Part shown: positions 57,527 through 64,000 of the stretch, in pieces
Layout of the letters: each line of letters begins with the position of its first letter
How positions within the stretch are numbered: position 1 is the stretch's first letter
NCBI GenBank assembly: GCA_023554245.1
Contig: JAMJQL010000092.1
Span: 1 to 64,000 of the forward strand
DNA: 64,000 bases
DNA from: Gemmatimonadota bacterium
GTDB taxonomy: Bacteria > Gemmatimonadota > Gemmatimonadetes > Palauibacterales > Palauibacteraceae
Direction of reading: 5' to 3'
Position numbers and translations under genes: made by a program
The notes under the pieces: generated by a model
What the model was told of the DNA's origin: nothing
Database searches by the model: none
What the model saw: only the letters and a program-made list of their open reading frames with translations

Positions 57527-59020
57527 TCAGAGGTCTCCCGGAAACCTCAAAATCGCATACAGCCGCGAGGTCGGATCTGATCCGCCCGGGTCGACGGCGA
57601 CACCTGCCTCGAAGACCGACCAGCGAAGTCCCGCAATGAGGTTGGATTCGAAATCCTCCGAGTCGTCGGGCCCCCAGGCCGAGCCAGCCACGGCTCTGAG
57701 CAGAACTTTCGGCGGCCCGATCATCGCCACCCGAAGCGCCGAGATCGGAATCAGATACGAGGCCTGCCCGTAGACGAGTCGGGGTCCGCGGAAGGAGAGC
57801 AGGTCGAACGTGGGGAGCGTAGCGCGGCCGCCGAAGGCGCTCCACCGTTGCGCGGGAAGGTCTCCGCTCAGATCCCCCCGCACAATTCCGAAGAGCTCGA
57901 CCTCATGAGAGCCGAACCCCGGAGTGAGCCAGTAGAGCCTGGCTTCGCCGAATACGAAGCTGAAATCTCCTGCAATCGAAGAATCGGCGACCTCAGCCCG
58001 AACCGAAGCTTCGAACCGTCGGTCGGCCCCTCTCTGCTGCAAACCGAGGCCGGCGATCAGGCTGACCGTTTCACCTTCGTCCACGACTGGATTGAGAGCG
58101 GGCTCATCGTCCCCGAACAGCACGAACTGCTTCCTGGCCTCCTTGCTGCTCGCCTCCTCCCATTCGACAGAGAGCAAAGGCTGCAAGGAGGCGGTCTCGC
58201 TGCCACGCAGCACGATCGAGACTCGATCCGCCCCGTAGTAGTTGCGGAAGTCGTCTCCGACGAAGAAGTACGAGAGGGAATTGGAGATGTCACCGCGGAT
58301 CCAGTCCTCGTTCGTCCGGGTCACCCTCTCGGCTTCGAATCCGAATTGAAACGAACCGCTCGGATACCAGTACTGCTTGAGGGTTCCCTGGAATTCCCCC
58401 TGCTCCGTGATGAACCTGAGCTCTCCCTCCAGGCTGGGCTGCCAGGCCCATCCCGTGGCCCTGAGCGTCGCGCCCCAGCGCAGCGTAACCGCGTCCACTC
58501 GCTGGTAGTAGGGAAAGCCGAAACCGTACAGGCCGTGCAGATCTACGGCCTTCGGCTCCTCCCTGATCGGAAAAATCCGCCAACCCCCGTCTGTGCGGGC
58601 CACGCTGTACAGCTCATTCGGAAGGTAAATGACCTCGCCCGAGACTTCCGCCAGCTCCGACGCGTAGTAGCCGCCGCCGAGCACGACGACGTCTCCTTCG
58701 ACGCGCGCCCCGGGGCGCAGAAAGAGATCACCATCCACGACGAACACGTCACCCGGGACGGTAGTCGCCAGCCGAACGGCTGCATCCAGCACCAGGATGC
58801 TCCGGTCCGGTGACGCCGGGACTCGGAGTACGGTATCCGAAGTCAGTACGGCGTAGTCCGCACGCTCGAGGAACTCGTCGAGTCGCCTCTCGACCGGTCG
58901 ATCCGCTCGTGGCGTGAACTCCACTTCCTGGGCGTCGCCAGCGCGGGGGATGCACGCGAGAATCGCCAGAGACAGAATCCCTGCGACCGGAAGGGCCGGC
59001 CGCCTTCCATGCCCTCTCAC
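57527..59020 (-). CDS. Outer-membrane beta-barrel protein with N-terminal beta-helix domain, function unknown
   Basis: The 497-residue product has a signal peptide with cleavage after Ala30 (RAGDA/QEVEF). A domain of short repeated strands (about residues 70-135) contains GDVFVVDGDLFLRPGARVEG and DVVVLGGG, resembling bactofilin/hexapeptide beta-helix turns. The rest (about 165-497) alternates aromatic and polar residues as an outer-membrane barrel, for example FQGTLKQYWYPSGSFQFGFEAERV, and ends SRLYAILRFPGDL. No exact family was recognised. The GTG 59020 has GGGAGGAA upstream and overlaps the nitroreductase stop by 4 bases. A 118-base gap separates it from kdsB downstream; no clear terminator was found there. 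Confidence 0.75.
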   Translation of the reverse strand: MRGHGRRPALPVAGILSLAILACIPRAGDAQEVEFTPRADRPVERRLDEFLERADYAVLTSDTVLRVPASPDRSILVLDAAVRLATTVPGDVFVVDGDLFLRPGARVEGDVVVLGGGYYASELAEVSGEVIYLPNELYSVARTDGGWRIFPIREEPKAVDLHGLYGFGFPYYQRVDAVTLRWGATLRATGWAWQPSLEGELRFITEQGEFQGTLKQYWYPSGSFQFGFEAERVTRTNEDWIRGDISNSLSYFFVGDDFRNYYGADRVSIVLRGSETASLQPLLSVEWEEASSKEARKQFVLFGDDEPALNPVVDEGETVSLIAGLGLQQRGADRRFEASVRAEVADSSIAGDFSFVFGEARLYWLTPGFGSHEVELFGIVRGDLSGDLPAQRWSAFGGRATLPTFDLLSFRGPRLVYGQASYLIPISALRVAMIGPPKVLLRAVAGSAWGPDDSEDFESNLIAGLRWSVFEAGVAVDPGGSDPTSRLYAILRFPGDL

Positions 59021-59550
59021 CCGTGTTCCTCCCACGCGTCCCAGGACACCGTCTCGTGGACGGGACGACGATCGGGAAGACGCACGAAACCGTCCGGGTA
59101 TCCCACAGCCAGAAGTGTCACGACCGGAATGTCCTGAGGTATGCCGAGAATCGTACGCACCGATGTTTCGCGGAAACCCGTGATCCATGACGACTGCAGT
59201 CCGAGGTCGGCCGCGCAGAGAGACATGGCCTGGGCCGCCGCAGCCAGGTCGGTCGGGTGCGCGGGTCTTCCATTTCCGCTGACTCGCGAGTGAAGGCGGG
59301 CGCAGCCGACGATTACGACCGGAGCCGTCCGGGCCAGGCGGCTGTGAAAGGCCGCCTCCGCGAGTCGATGACGAATCAGCGGATCCCGCACGATGACGAA
59401 TCTCCAGGGCTGATCCTCTCCCGCCGACGTCGAGTAGCGGCCGCAGTCCAGGATCCGATCCAGCAGTTCTTGCGGTACCGGACGATCGGCGAACCGCTTC
59501 ACGGGTTTCCGATTCCGAGAGAGATTGTAGACTCGGGAGAGGTGGCTCAC
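59017..59550 (-). CDS. Nitroreductase-family FMN oxidoreductase
   Basis: The 177-residue protein has the family N-terminus with RNRKPVKRFADRPVPQELLDRIL, where Arg/Lys residues contact the FMN phosphate. It also has GEDQPWRFVIVRD and AAAQAMSLCAADLGLQSSWITGF, and a C-terminal GYPDGFVRLPDRRP segment. It is short but complete and would act as a dimer. The substrate (quinone, nitro or flavin compound) cannot be told. The GTG start lies 7 bases after xerD. Confidence 0.86.
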   Translation of the reverse strand: MSHLSRVYNLSRNRKPVKRFADRPVPQELLDRILDCGRYSTSAGEDQPWRFVIVRDPLIRHRLAEAAFHSRLARTAPVVIVGCARLHSRVSGNGRPAHPTDLAAAAQAMSLCAADLGLQSSWITGFRETSVRTILGIPQDIPVVTLLAVGYPDGFVRLPDRRPVHETVSWDAWEEHG

Positions 59551-59556
59551 GCTCGC

Positions 59557-60573
59557 TCATGCTCTCGGGTGATAGCGCCTGTGCTCCGCCTGCAGGTAAC
59601 TCCGGTCCACATGCGTATAAATCTGGGTCGTCGAGATGTCCGCATGTCCGAGCATCTCCTGTACCGCGACCAGGTCGGCTCCGCCGTCCAGCAGGTGGGT
59701 TGCGAAGCTGTGGCGGAAAGTATGAGGCGTCACACTCCCCATGATCGGAAAGCCCCCTCTCTCCGCCTCGGGTCTGGCGCGCTCGACGGCCTCTTTGACG
59801 ATCTTCCAGGCCCCTGTGCGACTGATCGGCGTCCCTCGCTGGTTCAGGAACAGCGCGCCACTCGACTTTTCGGGGCGCTCCAGCAACTCCCGTCCGTCCT
59901 CAAGGTACCGGAGCAGCGCACGCCTCGCACCACCGCCCACGGGCACGATCCGCTCCTTGTCTCCCTTGCCCCGAATGATCGCGAATCCCGACTCGATCTC
60001 TATGTCACGGACGGCCAGACCGATCAGTTCCGAGATGCGAAGTCCCGAGCCGTAGAGGAATTCGAGCATGCAGGCATCTCTGAGTGTTGCCGCTTTCGCG
60101 CGGGCCGTGAGGCCGCCGGCTCCACTGGCGATCTCCGCCCGTTTCCGCGCTGTGTCGAGTATGCACAGCACCTGATTGACGCTGAGCACGTCGGGCAGTC
60201 GAGATCTCCGGCCGGGAGACTCCAGCCGTTCGGTCGGATCTTCCGAGAGGTATCCCTCTTCGAGCAGGAATGCGAAGTACGTGCGGAGTGCGGACCGGGC
60301 CCGAGATGCAGTGCCAGGCGCGAGCCCCCGGATTGAGAGCTCCGCCATCCACGACCGGAGCAGTCCGTAGTCGACGGCGGATGGGTTTCGGGCGTCGTTC
60401 TCGAGGGCGAAGTCTGCGAATCCCCGGCAGTCGTGGAGATACGCCGCAACCGTACGATCGGAGAGATTCCGTTCGAAACGGAGGTATTCTTCGAACAGCT
60501 CGACCCGGAATGCGTGGTCCCGGTCGGGGTTCTTCCCGACCGCCACCGTGACGTCCTTCCAGCCCCGAGTCAT
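59557..60573 (-). CDS. xerD: Site-specific tyrosine recombinase XerD
   Basis: XerD, with XerC, resolves chromosome dimers at dif under FtsK control. The 338-residue protein has the N-terminal SAM-like core-binding domain (FEEYLRFERNLSDRTVAAYLHDCRGF) and a C-terminal catalytic domain with all active residues. These are Arg179 in GLRISELIGL, Lys203 in GKGDKERIVPV, His284 and Arg287 in HTFRHSFATHLLDGGADL, His310 in LGH, and Tyr319 in IYTHV. The length is 30-40 residues above the family norm because of an N-terminal extension and an insert near residue 150. XerC is not in the window. The ATG 60573 overlaps the dedA stop by 4 bases; the frame extends upstream as a shadow of dedA. Confidence 0.94.
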   Translation of the reverse strand: MTRGWKDVTVAVGKNPDRDHAFRVELFEEYLRFERNLSDRTVAAYLHDCRGFADFALENDARNPSAVDYGLLRSWMAELSIRGLAPGTASRARSALRTYFAFLLEEGYLSEDPTERLESPGRRSRLPDVLSVNQVLCILDTARKRAEIASGAGGLTARAKAATLRDACMLEFLYGSGLRISELIGLAVRDIEIESGFAIIRGKGDKERIVPVGGGARRALLRYLEDGRELLERPEKSSGALFLNQRGTPISRTGAWKIVKEAVERARPEAERGGFPIMGSVTPHTFRHSFATHLLDGGADLVAVQEMLGHADISTTQIYTHVDRSYLQAEHRRYHPRA

Positions 60574-61199
60574 TCGCCCGGATCTTCGGGGTGCCGACTG
60601 CGCCACCACAGCAGCAGGAGCAGGAGGGTCGCGAGTCCTGCGACCAGCCCCGCCGTGGTGTTCACGGCGCGCAGGGATCCGATGAGTTTCTCGATGTTCC
60701 GCGAGAAGATCACCCCGGCCGTGACGAGTGCCCCGTACCACGCTGCTGAGGCCAGAGACAGTGGAACCGCGGTGCGCCAGAATCCCAGCTTGCTGATCCC
60801 GGCGAATGCCGGGACCAGAACGCGGAACACCGGGAAGAACCGACTGACGAGTATCGTCAAGGTTCCGTATTCCCGGTAGAAAACAGACATGCGATGCAAT
60901 TGCTCCGGACGGAGCAGCCAGCGACCCCACCGGGTCCCGAAGATTCCGCCCCCGTAGCGCCTCGCCGCCCCGTACACCATGAGTGCGAGAATCAGGTTAC
61001 TGACCCATGCTACGAGGAACACGATGCGACCGTCCAGCAGACCGCGGTCCGCGGCAACGGCTCCGGCCACCACGAACATATCCGACGGAATCGGCGGAAA
61101 CAGATTTTCGATCGCGGCGCCGGCGCCTACGAGCAGATAGAGAACCTCCACGGGGAGACTCGAAACGAGCTCCAGGAGGCCATCGATCGACTCGTGCAC
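60570..61199 (-). CDS. DedA family membrane protein
   Basis: The 209-residue integral membrane protein has the DedA signatures ENLFPPIPSDMFVVAGAVAA, GGGIFGTRWGRWLLRPEQLHRMSVFYREYG, and SRFFPVFRVLVPAFAGIS with the conserved FxPxxR segment. Several membrane helices follow. DedA proteins are thought to flip polyprenyl phosphates or phospholipids. Sequence alone does not identify the cargo. The start is GTG 61199, six bases after the ispF stop. This may be redundant with the VTT gene at 41737-42405. Confidence 0.88.
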   Translation of the reverse strand: MHESIDGLLELVSSLPVEVLYLLVGAGAAIENLFPPIPSDMFVVAGAVAADRGLLDGRIVFLVAWVSNLILALMVYGAARRYGGGIFGTRWGRWLLRPEQLHRMSVFYREYGTLTILVSRFFPVFRVLVPAFAGISKLGFWRTAVPLSLASAAWYGALVTAGVIFSRNIEKLIGSLRAVNTTAGLVAGLATLLLLLLWWRSRHPEDPGE

Positions 61200-61205
61200 G
61201 GGGGC

Positions 61206-61721
61206 CTACCCCCCGGCGCGGATGCTGGCATGCAGGGCATCGATATCGCCGATCTGATCGAGAAGTGCCACGGCGGAGACGGCCAGTCCCTCGGAACGCC
61301 CGATCCAACCCATCCCCTCGTTGGACTTGCCCTTGATGGAGACTGAGACCGGCGAGATATGCAGGTAGCGCGAGAGTACTTCGGACATCGCGGCCGCGTG
61401 CGGCGCTATTCGCGGCCGCTCCGCGATCACTGTGACATCCACGTTCACGACCTGGTAGTTCCGCTCCTCGACCCAGCGCATCGTTCGCTCGAGAAGATCC
61501 AGCGAGTCGGCTCCTTCCCATTCGGGGTCGGTATCGGGGAATCTCCCCCCGATAGATCCGAGTCCCGTCGCGCCGAGGAGCGCATCGATAATCGCGTGGA
61601 CGACGGCATCTCCATCGGAATGGCCGGAGAGGCCGTTCTCATCGGAGATGCGGACGCCCCCGAGCACCAGGGGGCGTGATCGCTCGAATCGATGGGAATC
61701 GTAGCCCTGACCTACGCGCAT
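61206..61721 (-). CDS. ispF: 2-C-methyl-D-erythritol 2,4-cyclodiphosphate synthase
   Basis: IspF makes MEcPP in the non-mevalonate isoprenoid pathway, feeding undecaprenyl and ubiquinone synthesis. The 171-residue protein has the metal ligands in MRVGQGYDSHRF, GLSGHSDGDAVVHAIIDALLGA with the conserved DxH-like region, LGSIGGRFPDTDPEW, VNVDVTVIAERPRI, and the CMP-binding GKSNEGMGWIGRSEG. Length and motifs are normal. IspD, often fused or adjacent, is not in the window. Confidence 0.95.
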   Translation of the reverse strand: MRVGQGYDSHRFERSRPLVLGGVRISDENGLSGHSDGDAVVHAIIDALLGATGLGSIGGRFPDTDPEWEGADSLDLLERTMRWVEERNYQVVNVDVTVIAERPRIAPHAAAMSEVLSRYLHISPVSVSIKGKSNEGMGWIGRSEGLAVSAVALLDQIGDIDALHASIRAGG

Positions 61722-61742
61722 GCAGTCTCGAGGGGATTCCGG

Positions 61743-62150
61743 TCAGCGGTCCGACCGCCCGGCGATGATGCGAAGCGCCAGGTGGGCTGCATTGCGTGCA
61801 TTGTCGATCCCGACGGCGGCTACGGGCACGCCCGGGGGCATCTGTGCGATCGACAGCAGTGCATCCATACCTCCGAGGCTGCCAGCCGAGATCGGGACCC
61901 CGATCACCGGGAGACTCGTGTGGGCCGCGACGACACCGGGAAGCGCCGCTGAGAGACCGGCGCCGCAGATCACGACATCGTATCCATCCTCGGCGGCCGA
62001 CGTCGCGATCGCGGCCGTGCGGACCGGATCGCGATGCGCACTGCTGACGACGACCTCGGTCTCGACGCCTGCATCGCGGAGCACCGCGGCCCCCTTCTCC
62101 ATCGTGGGCATGTCGGACTCCGAGCCCATCAAGATCAAGACTTTCGGCAT
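61743..62150 (-). CDS. purE: 5-(carboxyamino)imidazole ribonucleotide mutase, short C-terminus
   Basis: PurE interconverts N5-CAIR and CAIR in purine synthesis. The 135-residue protein has the class I signatures VLILMGSESDMPTM, EVVVSSAHRDPVRT (substrate His), VVICGAGLSAALPGVVAAHTSLPVIGVPI and LSIAQMPPGVPVAAVGI. It ends at ALRIIAGRSDR, about 25 residues before the usual C-terminal helix. The start ATG 62150 has GGAGTC close before it and lies 10 bases after fabF; the frame upstream is shadow. PurK is absent here. Confidence 0.92.
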   Translation of the reverse strand: MPKVLILMGSESDMPTMEKGAAVLRDAGVETEVVVSSAHRDPVRTAAIATSAAEDGYDVVICGAGLSAALPGVVAAHTSLPVIGVPISAGSLGGMDALLSIAQMPPGVPVAAVGIDNARNAAHLALRIIAGRSDR

Positions 62151-62160
62151 TCTGGACTCC

Positions 62161-63417
62161 TCACTCCCCGTCCCAGCGGCGAACGGCCAGGCAGACGTTG
62201 TGTCCCCCGAATCCAAAGGAATTCGTGAGCGCCGCCCGGACCTCGGTATCGACCTTGCCGGCCACCGTGTAGTCGAGGTCGCATTCCGGGTCAGGGGTCT
62301 TGTAGTTGATCGTCGGCGGTACACTTCCCCGATTGCACACCAGTGCGCAGATCGCTGCCTCGAGCGCCCCGGCCGCCCCCAGGGTGTGGCCGGTCATCGA
62401 CTTCGTTGAACTGACGCGCACGTTCGCGGCCCGATCCCCGAGCACGGCCTTCAAGGCAGCCGTCTCCGTCGCATCGTTGGCGGGTGTCGATGTCCCGTGT
62501 GCGTTGACGTAGTCGATTTCGTCCGCAGTCAGGCCTCCGTCACGCATCGCACCACGCATCGCGATCTGAGCACCCGCGCCTCCGGGGGACGGAGCAGTCA
62601 TGTGATATGCGTCCGCGCTCTGGCCGAACCCGGCCAGCTCCGCGATGATCGGAGCGCCCCTGCCCAGAGCGTGATCGAGTGTCTCGAGAATCAGCATCGC
62701 CGATCCTTCGCCGAGCACGAATCCATCTCGCGTCGCGTCGAACGGCCGCGAGGCAGTCTCGGGAGACTCGTTCCGCTCGGATAGCGCCTTCATCGATGCG
62801 AATCCGGCCATGCACAATGGGGTCACCGTCGCTTCCGTGCCCCCGGCGATCATCACATCTGCTTCTCCTACCCGGATCGCACGCAGGGCGGCACCCACCG
62901 CATGCGCGCTCGAGGCGCAGGCGGAGACCGTGGCGTAGTTCGGACCCTGGGCGCCGTAACGCATCGAGATCATGCCCGCCGCCATGTCGCCGATGAACAT
63001 CGGGATGAAGAACGGCGACACACGTCCCGGCCCCTTGCCCAACAGCTTGGCGTGCTGGTCTTCGAGGGTCGAGAGTCCCCCGATGCCGCTGCCGACGATG
63101 ACTCCGACCCGTTCGGGCTCGATCGACTCCATCGCCTGTTCGAGCCCTGCCTGGGCCGTTGCCTGCGCGGCGGTGGCCATGGCGAACTGGAGGAACCGAT
63201 CAGCCCGGCGCGCTTCCTTCCGCTCCATGTACGACTCGGGATCGAACCCCTTCACCTCACAGGCGAAGCGGACCGGATACTCACTGGCGTCGAATTGAGT
63301 GATCGGAGCCGCGCCGCTCTCGCCGGTGAGAAGGGCGGACCAGGTCGACTCGACGTCGAGGCCGACCGGCGTGACGAGTCCCAGCCCCGTCACGACCACG
63401 CGCGGACGATCGCTCAT
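62161..63417 (-). CDS. fabF: Beta-ketoacyl-ACP synthase II
   Basis: FabF elongates acyl-ACP in fatty-acid synthesis. The 418-residue protein has the catalytic Cys in TVSACASSAHAVG, His in NAHGTSTPANDATET, Lys in STKSMTGH, and His in GHTLGAAGALEA. It starts RVVVTGLGLVTPVG and ends FGFGGHNVCLAV. All catalytic residues are present. The ATG 63417 lies 31 bases after acpP and has GGAAGGTGGA upstream. Confidence 0.95.
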   Translation of the reverse strand: MSDRPRVVVTGLGLVTPVGLDVESTWSALLTGESGAAPITQFDASEYPVRFACEVKGFDPESYMERKEARRADRFLQFAMATAAQATAQAGLEQAMESIEPERVGVIVGSGIGGLSTLEDQHAKLLGKGPGRVSPFFIPMFIGDMAAGMISMRYGAQGPNYATVSACASSAHAVGAALRAIRVGEADVMIAGGTEATVTPLCMAGFASMKALSERNESPETASRPFDATRDGFVLGEGSAMLILETLDHALGRGAPIIAELAGFGQSADAYHMTAPSPGGAGAQIAMRGAMRDGGLTADEIDYVNAHGTSTPANDATETAALKAVLGDRAANVRVSSTKSMTGHTLGAAGALEAAICALVCNRGSVPPTINYKTPDPECDLDYTVAGKVDTEVRAALTNSFGFGGHNVCLAVRRWDGE

Positions 63418-63448
63418 CTCGGTTCCACCTTCCGCCCCGCCCCCGTGA

Positions 63449-63685
63449 TCAGTCCTGATGCTCCGCGAGATATCGGATCGCGTCACCCACCGTCTGCATC
63501 TTCTCGGCATCTTCATCGGGGATCTCGACAGAGAACTCCTCTTCGAATGCCATCACGAGCTCCACGGTGTCGAGCGAGTCCGCCCCAAGGTCCTCCACGA
63601 ACGATGCAGCGTCCGTGACCTTCTCGATCTCCACGCCCAGCTCGTTCGCGATGATTTCCCTGACCTTCGCAGCCGCATCCGACAT
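63449..63685 (-). CDS. acpP: Acyl carrier protein
   Basis: ACP carries growing acyl chains on a phosphopantetheine arm. The 78-residue acidic protein has the attachment Ser37 in [18 protein letters not shown], and [20 protein letters not shown] near the end. ATG 63685 is chosen because AGAGGTG lies 5-6 bases before it; GTG 63694, three codons earlier, is a weaker alternative. It lies between fabG and fabF, the standard cluster order. A gap of 80 bases (63686-63765) separates it from fabG. Confidence 0.96.
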   Translation of the reverse strand: MSDAAAKVREIIANELGVEIEKVTDAASFVEDLGADSLDTVELVMAFEEEFSVEIPDEDAEKMQTVGDAIRYLAEHQD

Positions 63686-63765
63686 GTCGTTCACCTCTCG
63701 TTATCGCGGGTTTCGTTCCGGGCACACGACCGCGCTCGGGTGCCTCGTGTGCGCCGACCCGGAGG

Positions 63766-64000
63766 TCAGCCGTTCATCACCATCCCACCATCGACGACCA
63801 GCACCTGCCCGGTCATGTACGCAGCGGCCGGTCCGGCCAGAAACCTGACGACGCCGGCCACGTCCTCCGGTCGACCGAGTCGCCCGAGCGGAATACGCTC
63901 GAACAGCGCCACTCGCGCTTCCTCCGGCAGATCCGACGTCATGTCGGTCTCGATGAAGCCTGGCGCCACGACATTCACCAGGACGCCTCGCGATGCCAGT
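63766..64000 (-). CDS. fabG: 3-oxoacyl-ACP reductase FabG, 5' part outside window
   Basis: FabG reduces beta-ketoacyl-ACP with NADPH. Only the last 78 codons are seen; the reading frame enters from the right edge. The visible part has [42 protein letters not shown] and [19 protein letters not shown]. These are the C-terminal signatures of FabG, including the family end [10 protein letters not shown]. The catalytic Ser-Tyr-Lys part lies outside. It heads the fabG-acpP-fabF cluster. Confidence 0.92.
   Translation of the reverse strand, partial: LASRGVLVNVVAPGFIETDMTSDLPEEARVALFERIPLGRLGRPEDVAGVVRFLAGPAAAYMTGQVLVVDGGMVMNG

Overview
The window looks like a core chromosomal segment of a GC-rich, diderm, LPS-making bacterium. 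It carries almost the whole lipid A pathway (lpxD, lpxC-fabZ, lpxA, lpxB, lpxK), kdsB, outer-membrane assembly (bamA, skp), lipoprotein sorting (lolCD) and LPS transport (lptB, an LptA-like protein, lptC). Combined with this are the protein-arginine-kinase set mcsA-mcsB-clpC, the bacillithiol enzyme BshC, an LpxC-FabZ fusion and a PorV/PorQ-type barrel. That mix best fits Gemmatimonadota or a near relative. This is an inference from gene content only; no marker phylogeny was run. No rRNA, tRNA, CRISPR array, transposon or prophage was seen, and no stretch over 300 bases lacks a gene.

Layout, left side. A truncated GT87-like membrane glycosyltransferase (minus strand) occupies the left edge. 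From era (1220) to a TPR protein ending at 43415, all 39 genes lie on the plus strand, many joined by 4-base stop/start overlaps. The order is: era, a Trm112-like protein, a PorV-like protein, rnr and prfB (with the programmed +1 frameshift); lysS, lolC/E and lolD; mcsA, mcsB and clpC; bamA, skp and the lipid A genes with a Gfo/Idh dehydrogenase and a 44-residue membrane peptide between lpxA and lpxB; nadB, rlmH, a methyltransferase, bshC, murJ, uvrC and thrC; a TPR protein with a strong hairpin after it; then a DUF512 protein, der, plsY, gpsA, a MerR regulator, surE, pcm, a VTT membrane protein and a YfgM-like TPR protein.

Layout, centre and right side. At 43497-43524, in the only convergent intergenic gap, lies a 28-base sequence matching the E. 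coli chromosome-dimer-resolution site dif at 24 of 28 positions. Right of it all 21 genes lie on the minus strand. Read in their own direction (right to left) they are: fabG (partial), acpP, fabF, purE, ispF, dedA, xerD, a nitroreductase, an outer-membrane barrel protein with a small beta-helix domain, kdsB, pyrG, lptC, lptA-like, lptB, rpoN, and a six-gene glycosylation block ending at dif.

Together this suggests that the window spans the replication terminus: both arms are transcribed toward dif, and the recombinase XerD is encoded 16 kb away. The most interesting candidate systems are the dif/terminus arrangement, the dif-proximal glycosylation block (two polyprenyl-phosphate-sugar-synthase-like GT2 enzymes, a UPF0104 membrane protein, a YfhO-type GT-C enzyme, a GT4 and a methyltransferase), the GnnA-like gene inside the lipid A operon, and the beta-helix/beta-barrel protein next to kdsB.
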